Source of the DNA: an uncultured Tenacibaculum sp.
GTDB lineage: Bacteria; Bacteroidota; Bacteroidia; Flavobacteriales; Flavobacteriaceae
Assembly (NCBI RefSeq): GCF_947494125.1
Contig: NZ_CANLTU010000007.1
Span: 124,001 to 188,000, forward strand
Direction of reading: 5' to 3'
Length of the DNA: 64,000 nt
Part shown: one piece after another, positions 50,666-60,270 of the stretch
Position numbering within the stretch: position 1 is the first letter of the stretch
How the letters are laid out: every line of letters begins with the position of its first letter
Notes under the pieces: model-generated
The model's database searches: none
What the model saw: the letters and a program-made list of their open reading frames with translations, nothing else
What the model was told of the DNA's origin: nothing
Made by a program: the position numbers and the translations under genes

Positions 50666-50862
50666 GCAACAGCTTTGCAACAAAAATGCAACAAAACTGC
50701 AACAAAGAACAACAGCTTGCAACAAAACTGCAACAAAGAGCAACAGCTTGCAACAAAACTGCAACAAAGAGCAACAGCTTTGCAACAAAAACGCAACAAA
50801 GAGCAACAGCTTTGCAACAAAAACGCAACAAAGAGCAACAGCTTTGCAACAAAACTGCAACA
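50666..50862. repeat. Helically phased GCAACA array / 31-32-bp minisatellite
   Basis: 18 exact GCAACA plus one ACAACA at spacings of 10 or 11 bp (191 bp over 18 intervals = 10.6); higher-order unit ttgcaacaaaactgcaacaaagagcaacagc. Confidence 0.95.
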
Positions 50863-51030
50863 GTGTTTTTAGAGTTTATTTTCTTTATTAAAACCACATA
50901 TTTCGAACCATAATTTATGTGTACTTTTATTATTTTTTTAAAGGTAATATCGCTTTTTTATCATTTGAGACAAACGTCCTCTTTCTAACTAAAGTTAATC
51001 TTTTACATTTGTTGAAATTAGATGAATTAA

Positions 51031-51672
51031 ATGAAAGTATTTTTAGTAGATGATCATCCAATTGTTATTGAAGGATATAAAGCTATGATGAAAGTCGAAG
51101 GCTTAAATGTAGTAGGTTCTTCAACAGATGGATTTGGTCTTATGGAATGGTTAGATAATAACTATTGCGATGTACTTCTTTTAGATATTTCTATGCCGTA
51201 TTACAATGGTTTAGATGTATTAAAGCATTTAAATGAAAAGTTCCCCAAAGTTAAAACAATTATGGTAACTAGTATTTGTGATGGATATACAATACAGAAA
51301 GTTATTGAACTTGGAGCTAAAGGTTATGTGCTAAAAGAAGAATCAGGCGATTGTATTGTTAAAGCTATTAAAACAGTTTATAATGGTAAACTTTATTTCT
51401 CTGAAAAATCAAGAGATGCAATTATAAATATGCAGTTAGAAAGTTCTACTGGATTGTTATTAACTGATGTATTATCAAATAAAGAAATTGAAGTTATGCA
51501 GTTTTTAGTAGAAGGGTTTTCCTCCGATGAAATCAGCACTAAACTTGGAATTACCAAAAGTGCCTACAGGAGTAGTACTGAGAGAATTCGAAGGAAATTA
51601 GAAGTAAAAGATAATGTTCAATTAGCGCTTTTAGCGTTTAAACATGTAACCAATTTGTTTTTAAAGAAATAG
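51031..51672 (+). CDS. LuxR/NarL-type response regulator
   Basis: KVFLVDDHPIVIEGYKAMM, DVLLLDISMPYYNGLDVL, LSNKEIEVMQFLVEGFSSDEISTKLGITKSAYRSSTERIRRKL. Confidence 0.92.
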   Translation: MKVFLVDDHPIVIEGYKAMMKVEGLNVVGSSTDGFGLMEWLDNNYCDVLLLDISMPYYNGLDVLKHLNEKFPKVKTIMVTSICDGYTIQKVIELGAKGYVLKEESGDCIVKAIKTVYNGKLYFSEKSRDAIINMQLESSTGLLLTDVLSNKEIEVMQFLVEGFSSDEISTKLGITKSAYRSSTERIRRKLEVKDNVQLALLAFKHVTNLFLKK

Positions 51673-51745
51673 AAATTAAGCATATTATCAGAGCTAGTAT
51701 TTTTAATCGTATTTTTAAAGCTAATTTTTTTTAAACTTTATAAAT

Positions 51746-51922
51746 ATGAAATCATTATTAAGAGTAGTAGCGTTAGTTTTTGTTTTAGGTTTTATCTCTT
51801 GCACAGACAATGATAAACTAGTACCAGAAAATGCAACAACAGAATTACAATCAATCAACAAAGGAGACTCAACTACAGACGATGGAGACGGAGTTGACAA
51901 ACCGACAATGGACGAAGATTAG
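51746..51922 (+). CDS. 58-aa acidic small lipoprotein
   Basis: MKSLLRVVALVFVLGFISCTDNDKLVPENATTELQSINKGDSTTDDGDGVDKPTMDED*; lipobox FISC. Confidence 0.7.
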   Translation: MKSLLRVVALVFVLGFISCTDNDKLVPENATTELQSINKGDSTTDDGDGVDKPTMDED

Positions 51923-52604
51923 TCATATCGTTTTTTTTATTTGCTTTCCAATTATATTGGTAGTTTTCACCTATTCTTATAAATCTATTGATACAGTCTC
52001 TAGCTCTTATAAAGAAGCTAGTTTAGCATTCAATAAAGCTAAGAAGGAGAATACTATTGCTTTAAAACAAGTAAAGAACTATGCTAAAGGAACTTCAGTT
52101 TATAACAATTATAAAGAGGCATATGCTAAAAAGAAAGCTGCTTTTAATGTGTTAAATACTGAGATTAAAAATCAACAAGTTTTTGGTTTTGATTCCTCTC
52201 ATTACTTTTGGGAACGACTGGGAAGAAATATAGTAGATATTCTATTATCATTGTTTGTTGTTTTTCTAGTGCTTAATTTTATATCAATAAAAAAGAATAA
52301 AATATTTTTTTGGGGTAGTTTATTAGTGTCATTAACTTATTTATCAACCAAGTTTTTTATTTTGTATTGGATTTTTAAGCAGTTTCAAGACTATAGTTTA
52401 GCAGCCTATATTTTTATAACTTTTGTAACGTCTTTTTGTATAGTTGTAGTTATGTTTTTATTGATGAGATACATTAAGTCTGAAGAGATTAGTCTAAAAT
52501 CTAGCTTATTAGATTTAGCTAAATTCACTTTTAAAAACACCAAGCCAGAGAAACGAGAAGAGATGTTAAATCTTATACAAGAAATAGCTAAAACAAGTAA
52601 ATAA
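51882..52604 (+). CDS. Membrane protein with coiled coil (start likely METELTNRQW, overlapping upstream lipoprotein ORF)
   Basis: In-frame ATG at 51882; track ORF from 51831 starts inside the lipoprotein gene; four TM-like segments. Confidence 0.65.
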   Translation: METELTNRQWTKISHIVFFICFPIILVVFTYSYKSIDTVSSSYKEASLAFNKAKKENTIALKQVKNYAKGTSVYNNYKEAYAKKKAAFNVLNTEIKNQQVFGFDSSHYFWERLGRNIVDILLSLFVVFLVLNFISIKKNKIFFWGSLLVSLTYLSTKFFILYWIFKQFQDYSLAAYIFITFVTSFCIVVVMFLLMRYIKSEEISLKSSLLDLAKFTFKNTKPEKREEMLNLIQEIAKTSK

Positions 52605-52758
52605 ATTTTTTCCCCTTAATTTTAATCCATTTGTATTTTAATGTGAATAACCTACATTGGATAATTTGTCCCAAAATTAAATTGTGGACGAGTTTATAAA
52701 AGTTATTTAAACTTAATGAAGCAAATAAAACATAGAGCTTAGTGACACTCATAAATAT

Positions 52759-52794
52759 ATTAATTAAACTTTTATAATTAAAAGTTTAATTAAT
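52759..52794. promoter_or_regulatory. 16-bp perfect inverted repeat in intergenic region
   Basis: attaattaaactttta-taat-taaaagtttaattaat. Confidence 0.5.
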
Positions 52795-52976
52795 CCTAAA
52801 AAGTATTTGCTCATTAAAGAAAAAAAAATAAATTTGTCACTGAAAAAGAAAAAATAATACAAGCTATGAATTCAACTACTTTACAAGACTAGAACAAAAA
52901 CAATATCCTTCTTTTATTCTTAATCTTTATTTTAAAGGTTAACAGGATATTTATTGCTAAAATTTAACTTAAATAT

Positions 52977-54404
52977 ATGAAAATGAAAATTACCAAAATT
53001 ATGTTGGTAGCGTTAATTCTTTTTTCGCTAACATCAAATGCTCAAGAGCAAAAAACTTATGATTGTTCCTTCTATTATAGAGAAGCTTTATTCTACTTAC
53101 AAGGAGATGAATACACTAAAAAAGATCCTCAAAAAGCTATTGAATATTTAAAGCCTTGCGCAGAAAAGGGGTTTCCAAATGCTCAATTATTACTTGGTAG
53201 AATATACTCACTTGAAAGAACAGACGAAGCTGATAAAAAAGCTTTTCAATTGATTAAAAAAGCTGCTAAACAAGGAAATTCTATCGCTATGGCGGATTTA
53301 GGGGTAATGTTTAAATATGGAAGAGGCTGCAGGTTAAATTTTAATAAAGCTAGAAAATGGTTTAAAAAATCAGCTAAACAAGGGAATGATAAAGCAGCAT
53401 ATAGTTTAGGATATTTATACTTTAAAGGGTTGGGAAATATTACTCAAGATTATCATAAAGCAACAACATGGTTTAAAAAAAGTCAGTACCCTATGGCTAA
53501 ATATTGGTTAGGTATTTGTTTTTATAAAGGTTATGGTGTAAGTAAGAATATTCAAAAAGCGAATGAATTATTAGGAACTAATTTCACAACTTCTAATGCA
53601 TCAACAAATAACAATACTATTGGACATAATGATATTATAAACAAAATAACAATTAATGAAAAAAGTTTAAATACCCCAAGTACTATCGATGTTTTAGAGG
53701 ATGATTTAATAGGTAAGTGGGATGGAAAATTAATTCAATTAGACTGGTCTGAGAATAATATTGAGAAAAAAAATAATATTTCCTTAGAAATAACACTTGA
53801 TTCAAATTCGGGTGAATTAATTTCAGAAATCAACTTTAATAAACAAACAATAAAAAATAAAATTATAAAACTTGATAATTCTATTTATTTTGACGATACT
53901 TTTCTTACCCTTCATCATGAATCTTATAAAGATGAAATACCAACGACACTTTCTCATCAATTATTATCAGGAGATTTATTATTAAAAACATTAAATGGAA
54001 CTCAGTATCTAATAATTAAAATGGATAGCTATGTTAATGACTGGAATGAGAAAGGAGCTCCAATCAGTTTAGTCTTATCTAAAAAAATTAAAAATAATAA
54101 AGAAGAGTTATCTGACGAGGCTTTAAAAGCATTATCAGAACAAAAAGAGAGCTTTATAAAATTGTTCCCTAGCCCTTTTGAAAAAGACTTAATTATTTCG
54201 TACAAACTTGATGATGCATCTAAAACTAAGGTATTAATTAATGATTTATATGGAAATGTCATATCTACTATTGAAAACTTCAAAATAAAAGAAAAAGGGG
54301 AGCATAGATATTTTTATAATGGCTCTGGATTAAAAAAAGGAATTTATGTAGTCAGTGTAATTGTTAATGATAAAAAGAATACAAGAATAATAATAAAAAA
54401 ATAA
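52977..54404 (+). CDS. Sel1-repeat protein with T9SS type A-like C-terminal tail (cassette A, gene 1)
   Basis: Sel1 repeats (ADLGVMFKYGRGCRLNFNKARKWFKKSAKQGNDKAAYSLGYLYFKGLG); tail LFPSPFEKDLIISYKLDD...GIYVVSVIVNDKKNTRIIIKK. Confidence 0.85.
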   Translation: MKMKITKIMLVALILFSLTSNAQEQKTYDCSFYYREALFYLQGDEYTKKDPQKAIEYLKPCAEKGFPNAQLLLGRIYSLERTDEADKKAFQLIKKAAKQGNSIAMADLGVMFKYGRGCRLNFNKARKWFKKSAKQGNDKAAYSLGYLYFKGLGNITQDYHKATTWFKKSQYPMAKYWLGICFYKGYGVSKNIQKANELLGTNFTTSNASTNNNTIGHNDIINKITINEKSLNTPSTIDVLEDDLIGKWDGKLIQLDWSENNIEKKNNISLEITLDSNSGELISEINFNKQTIKNKIIKLDNSIYFDDTFLTLHHESYKDEIPTTLSHQLLSGDLLLKTLNGTQYLIIKMDSYVNDWNEKGAPISLVLSKKIKNNKEELSDEALKALSEQKESFIKLFPSPFEKDLIISYKLDDASKTKVLINDLYGNVISTIENFKIKEKGEHRYFYNGSGLKKGIYVVSVIVNDKKNTRIIIKK

Positions 54405-54412
54405 GCTAAATA

Positions 54413-56596
54413 ATGAAAAGAATAAAATTCAACATCACCTTATTACTACTTGTTATTTATTCAAGTATATCACTTTCTCAAACCCATAAAATTCAAATAA
54501 TAGATGAATTCTTAATGAAAGAGAAAGTAGGAAATTCTTTACTTCCAAAATCAGGCACCTGTGGTATTAATACAGAATGCCCAGAAATAGGCAACTTTAC
54601 ATTTACTTCATCTAGTTCATTTGATAATGCATTAGCTAATCATAATTCGATAATTAGAGCCGCTTCTTTATCACATAGAACTTGGTTTAACAAACAGAAA
54701 GAGATAATTAAAAATCACCTTGAAAATAAATTTGGTGAACAATTTCCTACTTTTGATTTGGCTAAAAATAAAATGTTTTTTTATTCTGAAATAAATAATC
54801 TCAAAAGAGTTAGTATACCAGTAAGAGCAAAATATTCTAAATTAAAAAGTGACGGTTTTTATAGGCAAAAAACTCATATAAAAGAATTGAAATTATTAAA
54901 ATTTAGAGAAACAGAAATTAAATCTGGTAATATTAACAATTCAGTATATGGTAATATTAAAGTAGGCAATATTTATTTAAAAGATTTAAAAAATTTAAAT
55001 ACATTAAATGAAAAATGGGGTCAGTTAGTTGATGAATTTAGCAAAAACACAGCGACTACCCATATTAATAATTATATCTATAAAGAAGTTGGCTCTCATA
55101 ACCTAGATCTTATAGGTCAGGTTGTAAATCTTAAAAACAACTATTACAATCGTTTTAATGACTGGGATAAGTTAGATTTTCTTCAGTTTCTAATTAATTT
55201 TGAAAAAATTAAAAGCTTAAGTCAAAATTATGTGTCTTTAGTAGGAATAGAAGCAAGTCAATTAATTCAAAAATATTCTGGTGTTTATCAGTCTAATGAG
55301 AAAATAATAGAAGATAGCGCTATCAATAATAGAGGAGGAGGATACTCTGTTTTTGATAAACTATATCTGAATAAATTACTACATGAATCTGGTTTTTTCT
55401 CAGGTCACCCATATCCATGGATAGCAGAAGGAAATGCTAGAAAAAAATGGCAGGAATTAAAAGATAAAAGGTTAAATGAATTATTAAGTGGCTCATCAAT
55501 TGGAGCAAATCCCAGTGTAGATTTTATTGTGAAAAATTTTAATATTTCCGACAAATATCAATTAATATGGTTAGATGACAATCCAAATAAAGCCATAGAA
55601 ATAAAAAATACCTTGGGTAATAACGTTAATTTAAATAATATAAAATTTATTTCTCAAATATTACCTCAATTACAAGAAGGAGCTATAATAGCTAAATTTT
55701 TAGAAGATACAAATATTACTAATCATTTAGATAGGAAGTACTTTTACGATAATGATTTTATAGCTAAAGAGCTTAGAAAATTTGCAGAAAATAATAGTAT
55801 TAAAGGAATTATTCCTTTGAATATAAAAAACACAATTATTGAATCACTTACTTTTTCCGTGAATATGGATGGATTTAATAAAAAAATTAATTCACCTTCA
55901 TTTAATGCATTATCAAGCCCATGGTTAAAAATATTAAGAAGCTATGCACAAGCTTTAGAAAAATTAAAAAAAAGATTACCTGAACAAATAATTAAAGCAC
56001 ATATAAAATATCTAGATAAAGAGTTATCAAGTGCTTTAACAAAAACTGCTTTGGCAATAAATCATAAAGCAAATACAACAAAAGAAAGTAATAAAATATT
56101 TGAATTTAAAGATAATGGTAAAAATGGAGTAGGGATTTTACTATATGAGTTTGCTAACGGGTTAGGAAAAGATTTACGTGATTTTCCTTTCGATTATGAC
56201 ATGACAAAACAATTCTTATCTGGTAATGTACCAAACGACATTAAAGCTAATTTTCATAAAGTTTTAAGTAAAAAAGGTTTAACATATAATCAATTTATTG
56301 CAAACGGACAGAAAATTAACGGAGGATATTCTTTCAGTCCTGATCATACAGGGGTTGAAGATTCTTTTAATAAACATAAAAATGCGAACTGGGTACAATT
56401 TTTTATTGGAGGAGCTAGTGCTAAATATTCCCCTAGTCCAGATTATGGTTGGATTATTGTAGAACTTAAAAATGGAACAAGTAGGAATTCATTACTTTTG
56501 CATAAAGGAGAAAATTATATCAGAAATGGCTCAGGAAATAATTTACCTCTTTCAACTATTTGGCAAACATTTAGATTCAAATTAAAAATAAATTAA
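54413..56596 (+). CDS. 727-aa secreted protein, candidate polymorphic effector (cassette A, gene 2)
   Basis: Signal peptide; N-terminal half alignable by eye with 58039..60261; C-terminus unrelated to it. Confidence 0.7.
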   Translation: MKRIKFNITLLLLVIYSSISLSQTHKIQIIDEFLMKEKVGNSLLPKSGTCGINTECPEIGNFTFTSSSSFDNALANHNSIIRAASLSHRTWFNKQKEIIKNHLENKFGEQFPTFDLAKNKMFFYSEINNLKRVSIPVRAKYSKLKSDGFYRQKTHIKELKLLKFRETEIKSGNINNSVYGNIKVGNIYLKDLKNLNTLNEKWGQLVDEFSKNTATTHINNYIYKEVGSHNLDLIGQVVNLKNNYYNRFNDWDKLDFLQFLINFEKIKSLSQNYVSLVGIEASQLIQKYSGVYQSNEKIIEDSAINNRGGGYSVFDKLYLNKLLHESGFFSGHPYPWIAEGNARKKWQELKDKRLNELLSGSSIGANPSVDFIVKNFNISDKYQLIWLDDNPNKAIEIKNTLGNNVNLNNIKFISQILPQLQEGAIIAKFLEDTNITNHLDRKYFYDNDFIAKELRKFAENNSIKGIIPLNIKNTIIESLTFSVNMDGFNKKINSPSFNALSSPWLKILRSYAQALEKLKKRLPEQIIKAHIKYLDKELSSALTKTALAINHKANTTKESNKIFEFKDNGKNGVGILLYEFANGLGKDLRDFPFDYDMTKQFLSGNVPNDIKANFHKVLSKKGLTYNQFIANGQKINGGYSFSPDHTGVEDSFNKHKNANWVQFFIGGASAKYSPSPDYGWIIVELKNGTSRNSLLLHKGENYIRNGSGNNLPLSTIWQTFRFKLKIN

Positions 56597-57085
56597 ATGA
56601 AAAGAAAAACAGAGAAAACATATTTAACAAGATTATTTAGTTATTCATTTATTTTTCTATTTTTAATAAGTTGCTACATAGCTCCCTGTAATTTAGACAA
56701 TGGAGTTGATGCACTTATTACAAAAAAAGAGCATACTTTTTTGGTAGGTGATTACGTAGTTGAAAAAATAATCAATAGTAAATTAAATACAGAAAATTCT
56801 ATCATAAATATCAGAAAAAATGGAACTATAGAAATGAGTGATATTTCAACTAGTTTATTTGACATGACAATATTAGAAAGAAAAATAAATGTAAAAGGGA
56901 ATTGGAAACTTATTCATGCTGAAGGAGAATATTTTTTATCATTATCTTTAAATTTTAACGAAAAGGATAAAATAGAAGATTATGGGACATCATGGAAGCT
57001 TTATGAAAAAAATGGAAGACCTGTTTTTCTTATTAAATTTGGTGATCCAGATGAATGTAATGGTGTTCGATTTATTAAAGAATAA
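56597..57085 (+). CDS. Lipoprotein, candidate cognate partner/immunity (cassette A, gene 3)
   Basis: ATG immediately follows effector stop; SFIFLFLISC lipobox. Confidence 0.65.
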   Translation: MKRKTEKTYLTRLFSYSFIFLFLISCYIAPCNLDNGVDALITKKEHTFLVGDYVVEKIINSKLNTENSIINIRKNGTIEMSDISTSLFDMTILERKINVKGNWKLIHAEGEYFLSLSLNFNEKDKIEDYGTSWKLYEKNGRPVFLIKFGDPDECNGVRFIKE

Positions 57086-57148
57086 CCCATCTTCTTCTAG
57101 CACTCAGCAATTATTCGCTCAAAAGGAGCAGATAACTATAATAAATCA

Positions 57149-57183
57149 AAACTGCCCTATAATTTATTAGGGTGGTTTTTTGT
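57149..57183. terminator. Terminator after cassette A
   Basis: aactgcccta...tagggtggtttttt hairpin with T-run. Confidence 0.7.
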
Positions 57184-57480
57184 TTTATAAAAAATAGTAT
57201 TTTAACTAAAGTATTATACTTATTAATTTTACAACTACATACTGATTCTTTAATAAGAAAAAATTAAATTTGCTTATAGTTATTTTTCTTTTGACGATAA
57301 TTAACTCACAGACAATGAATTCAATTCTGTGAGTCCTGATATCAATATACTATAAAATAAATACAACAATATTACCAGTTAGTCACCTTTTGCAAAAAAA
57401 CTGGAAAAATTACCTTTCGTGTTAAAAAAGAGCTAAATGAATTTTCACCTAGCCCTTTACTCTTTATATTTATTTTGAAT

Positions 57481-58029
57481 TTATTCTTTCTTAAAAACAC
57501 CTTGATTAATAATCAACTGAATAGCAAGAGCCATAATTACTTGCCATAATGTATATGGGTTTAAAGCTTCATTAAATTCATATTTAAACATTGTTAATTT
57601 ATGATACCAAACAGTAGTACAAAAAATTATTACTAACGAAATAATCGAACATAGCATTATATAAACTGTTAGTTTACTTTTTGCAAATAAAAAAAGGTAT
57701 TTATAAAAAACAAACACTAATAATGGAGCGATTATAAAAGAAGAAATTACTATAGGTAAAACTTCTCTATAGTTAATGTTTAAGAATTTAAATAGTTCTA
57801 TAAAAACAGGTAAGCTAGCATATGCTATAAAAAAAGCAACATAAGAAATAATTAAACTTATTACTACCCCTATATATGGGCTATATTTATATTGTTTCCA
57901 ATTTGCAATTCCAATAACTAACCCAAAAGATAATGGATAATAATCAATACCTATTTTGACCATTGTAATTATAATTAGACAAATTACTGGAGGTAAAAAA
58001 ATTTTTAAAAAAACTAATTTATTTTTCAT
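57481..58029 (-). CDS. Polytopic membrane protein, candidate cognate partner/immunity (cassette B, gene 3)
   Basis: 182 aa with five or more hydrophobic segments; 9 nt downstream of gene 2 of cassette B. Confidence 0.65.
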   Translation of the reverse strand: MKNKLVFLKIFLPPVICLIIITMVKIGIDYYPLSFGLVIGIANWKQYKYSPYIGVVISLIISYVAFFIAYASLPVFIELFKFLNINYREVLPIVISSFIIAPLLVFVFYKYLFLFAKSKLTVYIMLCSIISLVIIFCTTVWYHKLTMFKYEFNEALNPYTLWQVIMALAIQLIINQGVFKKE

Positions 58030-58038
58030 AATACAAAG

Positions 58039-60261
58039 TTAATCACATTTTATTTGATCAATTGATTCATTTTTTTCAAGCATTTCTTTTAGTTTTGTTT
58101 TATCAAAACGTTTAGCTACTTTTTCTTTTACTGTTGCCTTTCCATTATATGCATTAACCCAATCTTTTATTTCGTTTTGTAAATTAGACCAAGTTTCTTC
58201 TCCAATATTATAATATGTATCTTCTTTACATTCATCAGTACCTGGTCCGTATAAAGTTAAATCGCCAACTCTAGCAACATCAACTGCTCTTGCATAAAGT
58301 TCCAAATTCCCATTTGAATTTGTTAAATAACCCCACTGACGATTTCCTGAAAAAGGTTGTGTTCCTGTGTTAACTGTAGCAATAGTAGAGCCTATCCAAT
58401 ATTGATTTGTAAAGGCTGAAATCATTATAGCTCCATCATCAGATACCAAACTACCAAAAACAACATCTCCCCAAGCTTTTATAGCAATTATAGCTGTTAG
58501 TGGATCTGTTGAATTCCATATATCGCCATCAACCTGATGATAAGGAAGGAAAGTCCAACTTATATCTGCTTTGTTATCAAGATCTAAGGGAAGATTACAA
58601 CTGAATTGAAAATCGTCTTTAGATCCAGATGCTAAGTCTGTAAACTTAGCTTTATAAGCTTTGTATACTTCTGCATCTGTATCAGGAACTCCATTTAAAT
58701 TAAAATCAGGATTTTTGGTAATTTCGACTCCATAATAATCTACATTAGCGGCAACTGCATTACCTGTTTTAAGAGGCTGATCATTGAACCCTTGCCCGAG
58801 TGAGTTAAGTCTGTTTTGACAAGACAAAGGTATAGTATGGTTATATAAAAATTTATAATTTTCAATATCAAGTCCATTCTTTTGAATACAATCTTCAAGT
58901 AATACAAAAGGGTTTTCTTTTATTAAATTAATTAATTCTTTATATCTAGAAAATTTAGCTGTTGGAATATCTTCAATTATGTTTAGAAACTCCATAATAA
59001 AAGCTTTCGTTTCATTATTAATTTGAGTGTTTATTCTATTTTCATTCGCTAGGTTAATTATTTCTTTAGCTTCGTTACTATATTTATATAGCCAGCTCTT
59101 TTGATTAGTATTAAGTCCTAGTTCTATTACCAAATTATCTGTAGCTAATCCTATATTACTTACATTATTAAGTAATTTTTCCATAGCTTCTCTAATTTGA
59201 GCCCTAAGCTGTGGGGCTATATTATCATCAAAAAAAGCTCCAGGCCCCATTCTACCAAAACCTCCTGCATTATTTTTAACAAAAGTTATCCTCTGATCAT
59301 TAATATAATTAGGGTGAAATATTGTATAAACAGCCACGTCTTTCTTAGCGAAATTTTCGATAAAAGGTTGAGTTCCTATATCTAGGCTTCTAAACTTCTC
59401 AAATTCAGCAGGTAAAAGATAAGGAGGTGATGAGTATTTTTTAAATATTTCATAATGAAGCAGAACTTGCATTAAATCAAGTTTGTCCCAGTGATTAAAA
59501 CCATCATAATAATTATTTTTCCCTTTTAAAACTTCAGAAAATAAATCTACTCCAAAATTAGAAATTCTTTCAATTATAGCTTTATTATAGTTTAAAACTT
59601 GATTGTGGCTACTAAAAACAGGCATTTGTATATTCCAATTAGTTTGAATACTAGCTAAGTCTTTAATTTCAGTAAGGGGAATTCCATTTACTTTTAAAAA
59701 ACCAAATTCAGAATTATTTAGATTTCCCAAATTAATTTCAGCTTGCCGTAATCTTAATAACTTTAATTTTTTTAAAGATTGTTTTTCTTTACTTCCGCTT
59801 GCATAAACAGCTGATTGAAATTTACTTTTCACAATTGGAACATTAATATTAATGTTCCCTCTTTCAGAATATTCAAAAATAGCTTTCTTTGCCTCGCTAA
59901 AATTAGAGAATTGCTTGTTAAGTTTATTTTCAATTCCTGGTTTTATTATTTCATTTACCTGTCTATCATACCATGCATTTAAAGCTTTAAGTCTTGCTGC
60001 TTTAATAAATTTTTCATTTTGTAAGGCAGTAAAAACAAAGTTTTGATTATAATAAATAGCAATATCTGGTACTTCACAAGATTTTCCACTACATGGAGGT
60101 AAATAGCCTTTAAGACCTCCTGTTCCGTTATCTATAATTTTTGTTTTCTTTATAAACTCCCCTTCTAATTCTTCTGAAGGAAATTTCAACTTTTCAATTT
60201 GAGCTAACATACTAGATGCAAACAAAAAAAGTACAATAGTTAAAAATTTTATATATTTCAT
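58039..60261 (-). CDS. 740-aa secreted protein, candidate polymorphic effector (cassette B, gene 2)
   Basis: Signal peptide; shares LKLLRLRQAEINLGNLNNSEFG and KNNYYDGFNHWDKLDLMQVL blocks with 54413..56596. Confidence 0.7.
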   Translation of the reverse strand: MKYIKFLTIVLFLFASSMLAQIEKLKFPSEELEGEFIKKTKIIDNGTGGLKGYLPPCSGKSCEVPDIAIYYNQNFVFTALQNEKFIKAARLKALNAWYDRQVNEIIKPGIENKLNKQFSNFSEAKKAIFEYSERGNININVPIVKSKFQSAVYASGSKEKQSLKKLKLLRLRQAEINLGNLNNSEFGFLKVNGIPLTEIKDLASIQTNWNIQMPVFSSHNQVLNYNKAIIERISNFGVDLFSEVLKGKNNYYDGFNHWDKLDLMQVLLHYEIFKKYSSPPYLLPAEFEKFRSLDIGTQPFIENFAKKDVAVYTIFHPNYINDQRITFVKNNAGGFGRMGPGAFFDDNIAPQLRAQIREAMEKLLNNVSNIGLATDNLVIELGLNTNQKSWLYKYSNEAKEIINLANENRINTQINNETKAFIMEFLNIIEDIPTAKFSRYKELINLIKENPFVLLEDCIQKNGLDIENYKFLYNHTIPLSCQNRLNSLGQGFNDQPLKTGNAVAANVDYYGVEITKNPDFNLNGVPDTDAEVYKAYKAKFTDLASGSKDDFQFSCNLPLDLDNKADISWTFLPYHQVDGDIWNSTDPLTAIIAIKAWGDVVFGSLVSDDGAIMISAFTNQYWIGSTIATVNTGTQPFSGNRQWGYLTNSNGNLELYARAVDVARVGDLTLYGPGTDECKEDTYYNIGEETWSNLQNEIKDWVNAYNGKATVKEKVAKRFDKTKLKEMLEKNESIDQIKCD

Positions 60262-60270
60262 TTTAAAAGC

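Noticed and set aside
50666-50862. CRISPR array
   Set aside because: No unique spacers; the whole region is repeat with 10-11 bp periodicity and no cas genes.
50545-50913. Five overlapping Cys- or Gln/Asn-rich ORFs across the repeat (e.g. CCSLLRFCCKAVALC, QQNCNKEQQLATKL)
   Set aside because: All are translations of the GCAACA array in different frames and strands; array, not protein, is the conserved pattern.
56982-57170. 62-aa ORF overlapping the cassette A lipoprotein
   Set aside because: Mostly out-of-frame overlap and runs into the terminator; no family resemblance.
57305-57333. ctcacaga...tctgtgag hairpin at the centre of the two cassettes
   Set aside because: Only 8-bp arms with a mismatched interior; probably a weak terminator or chance.
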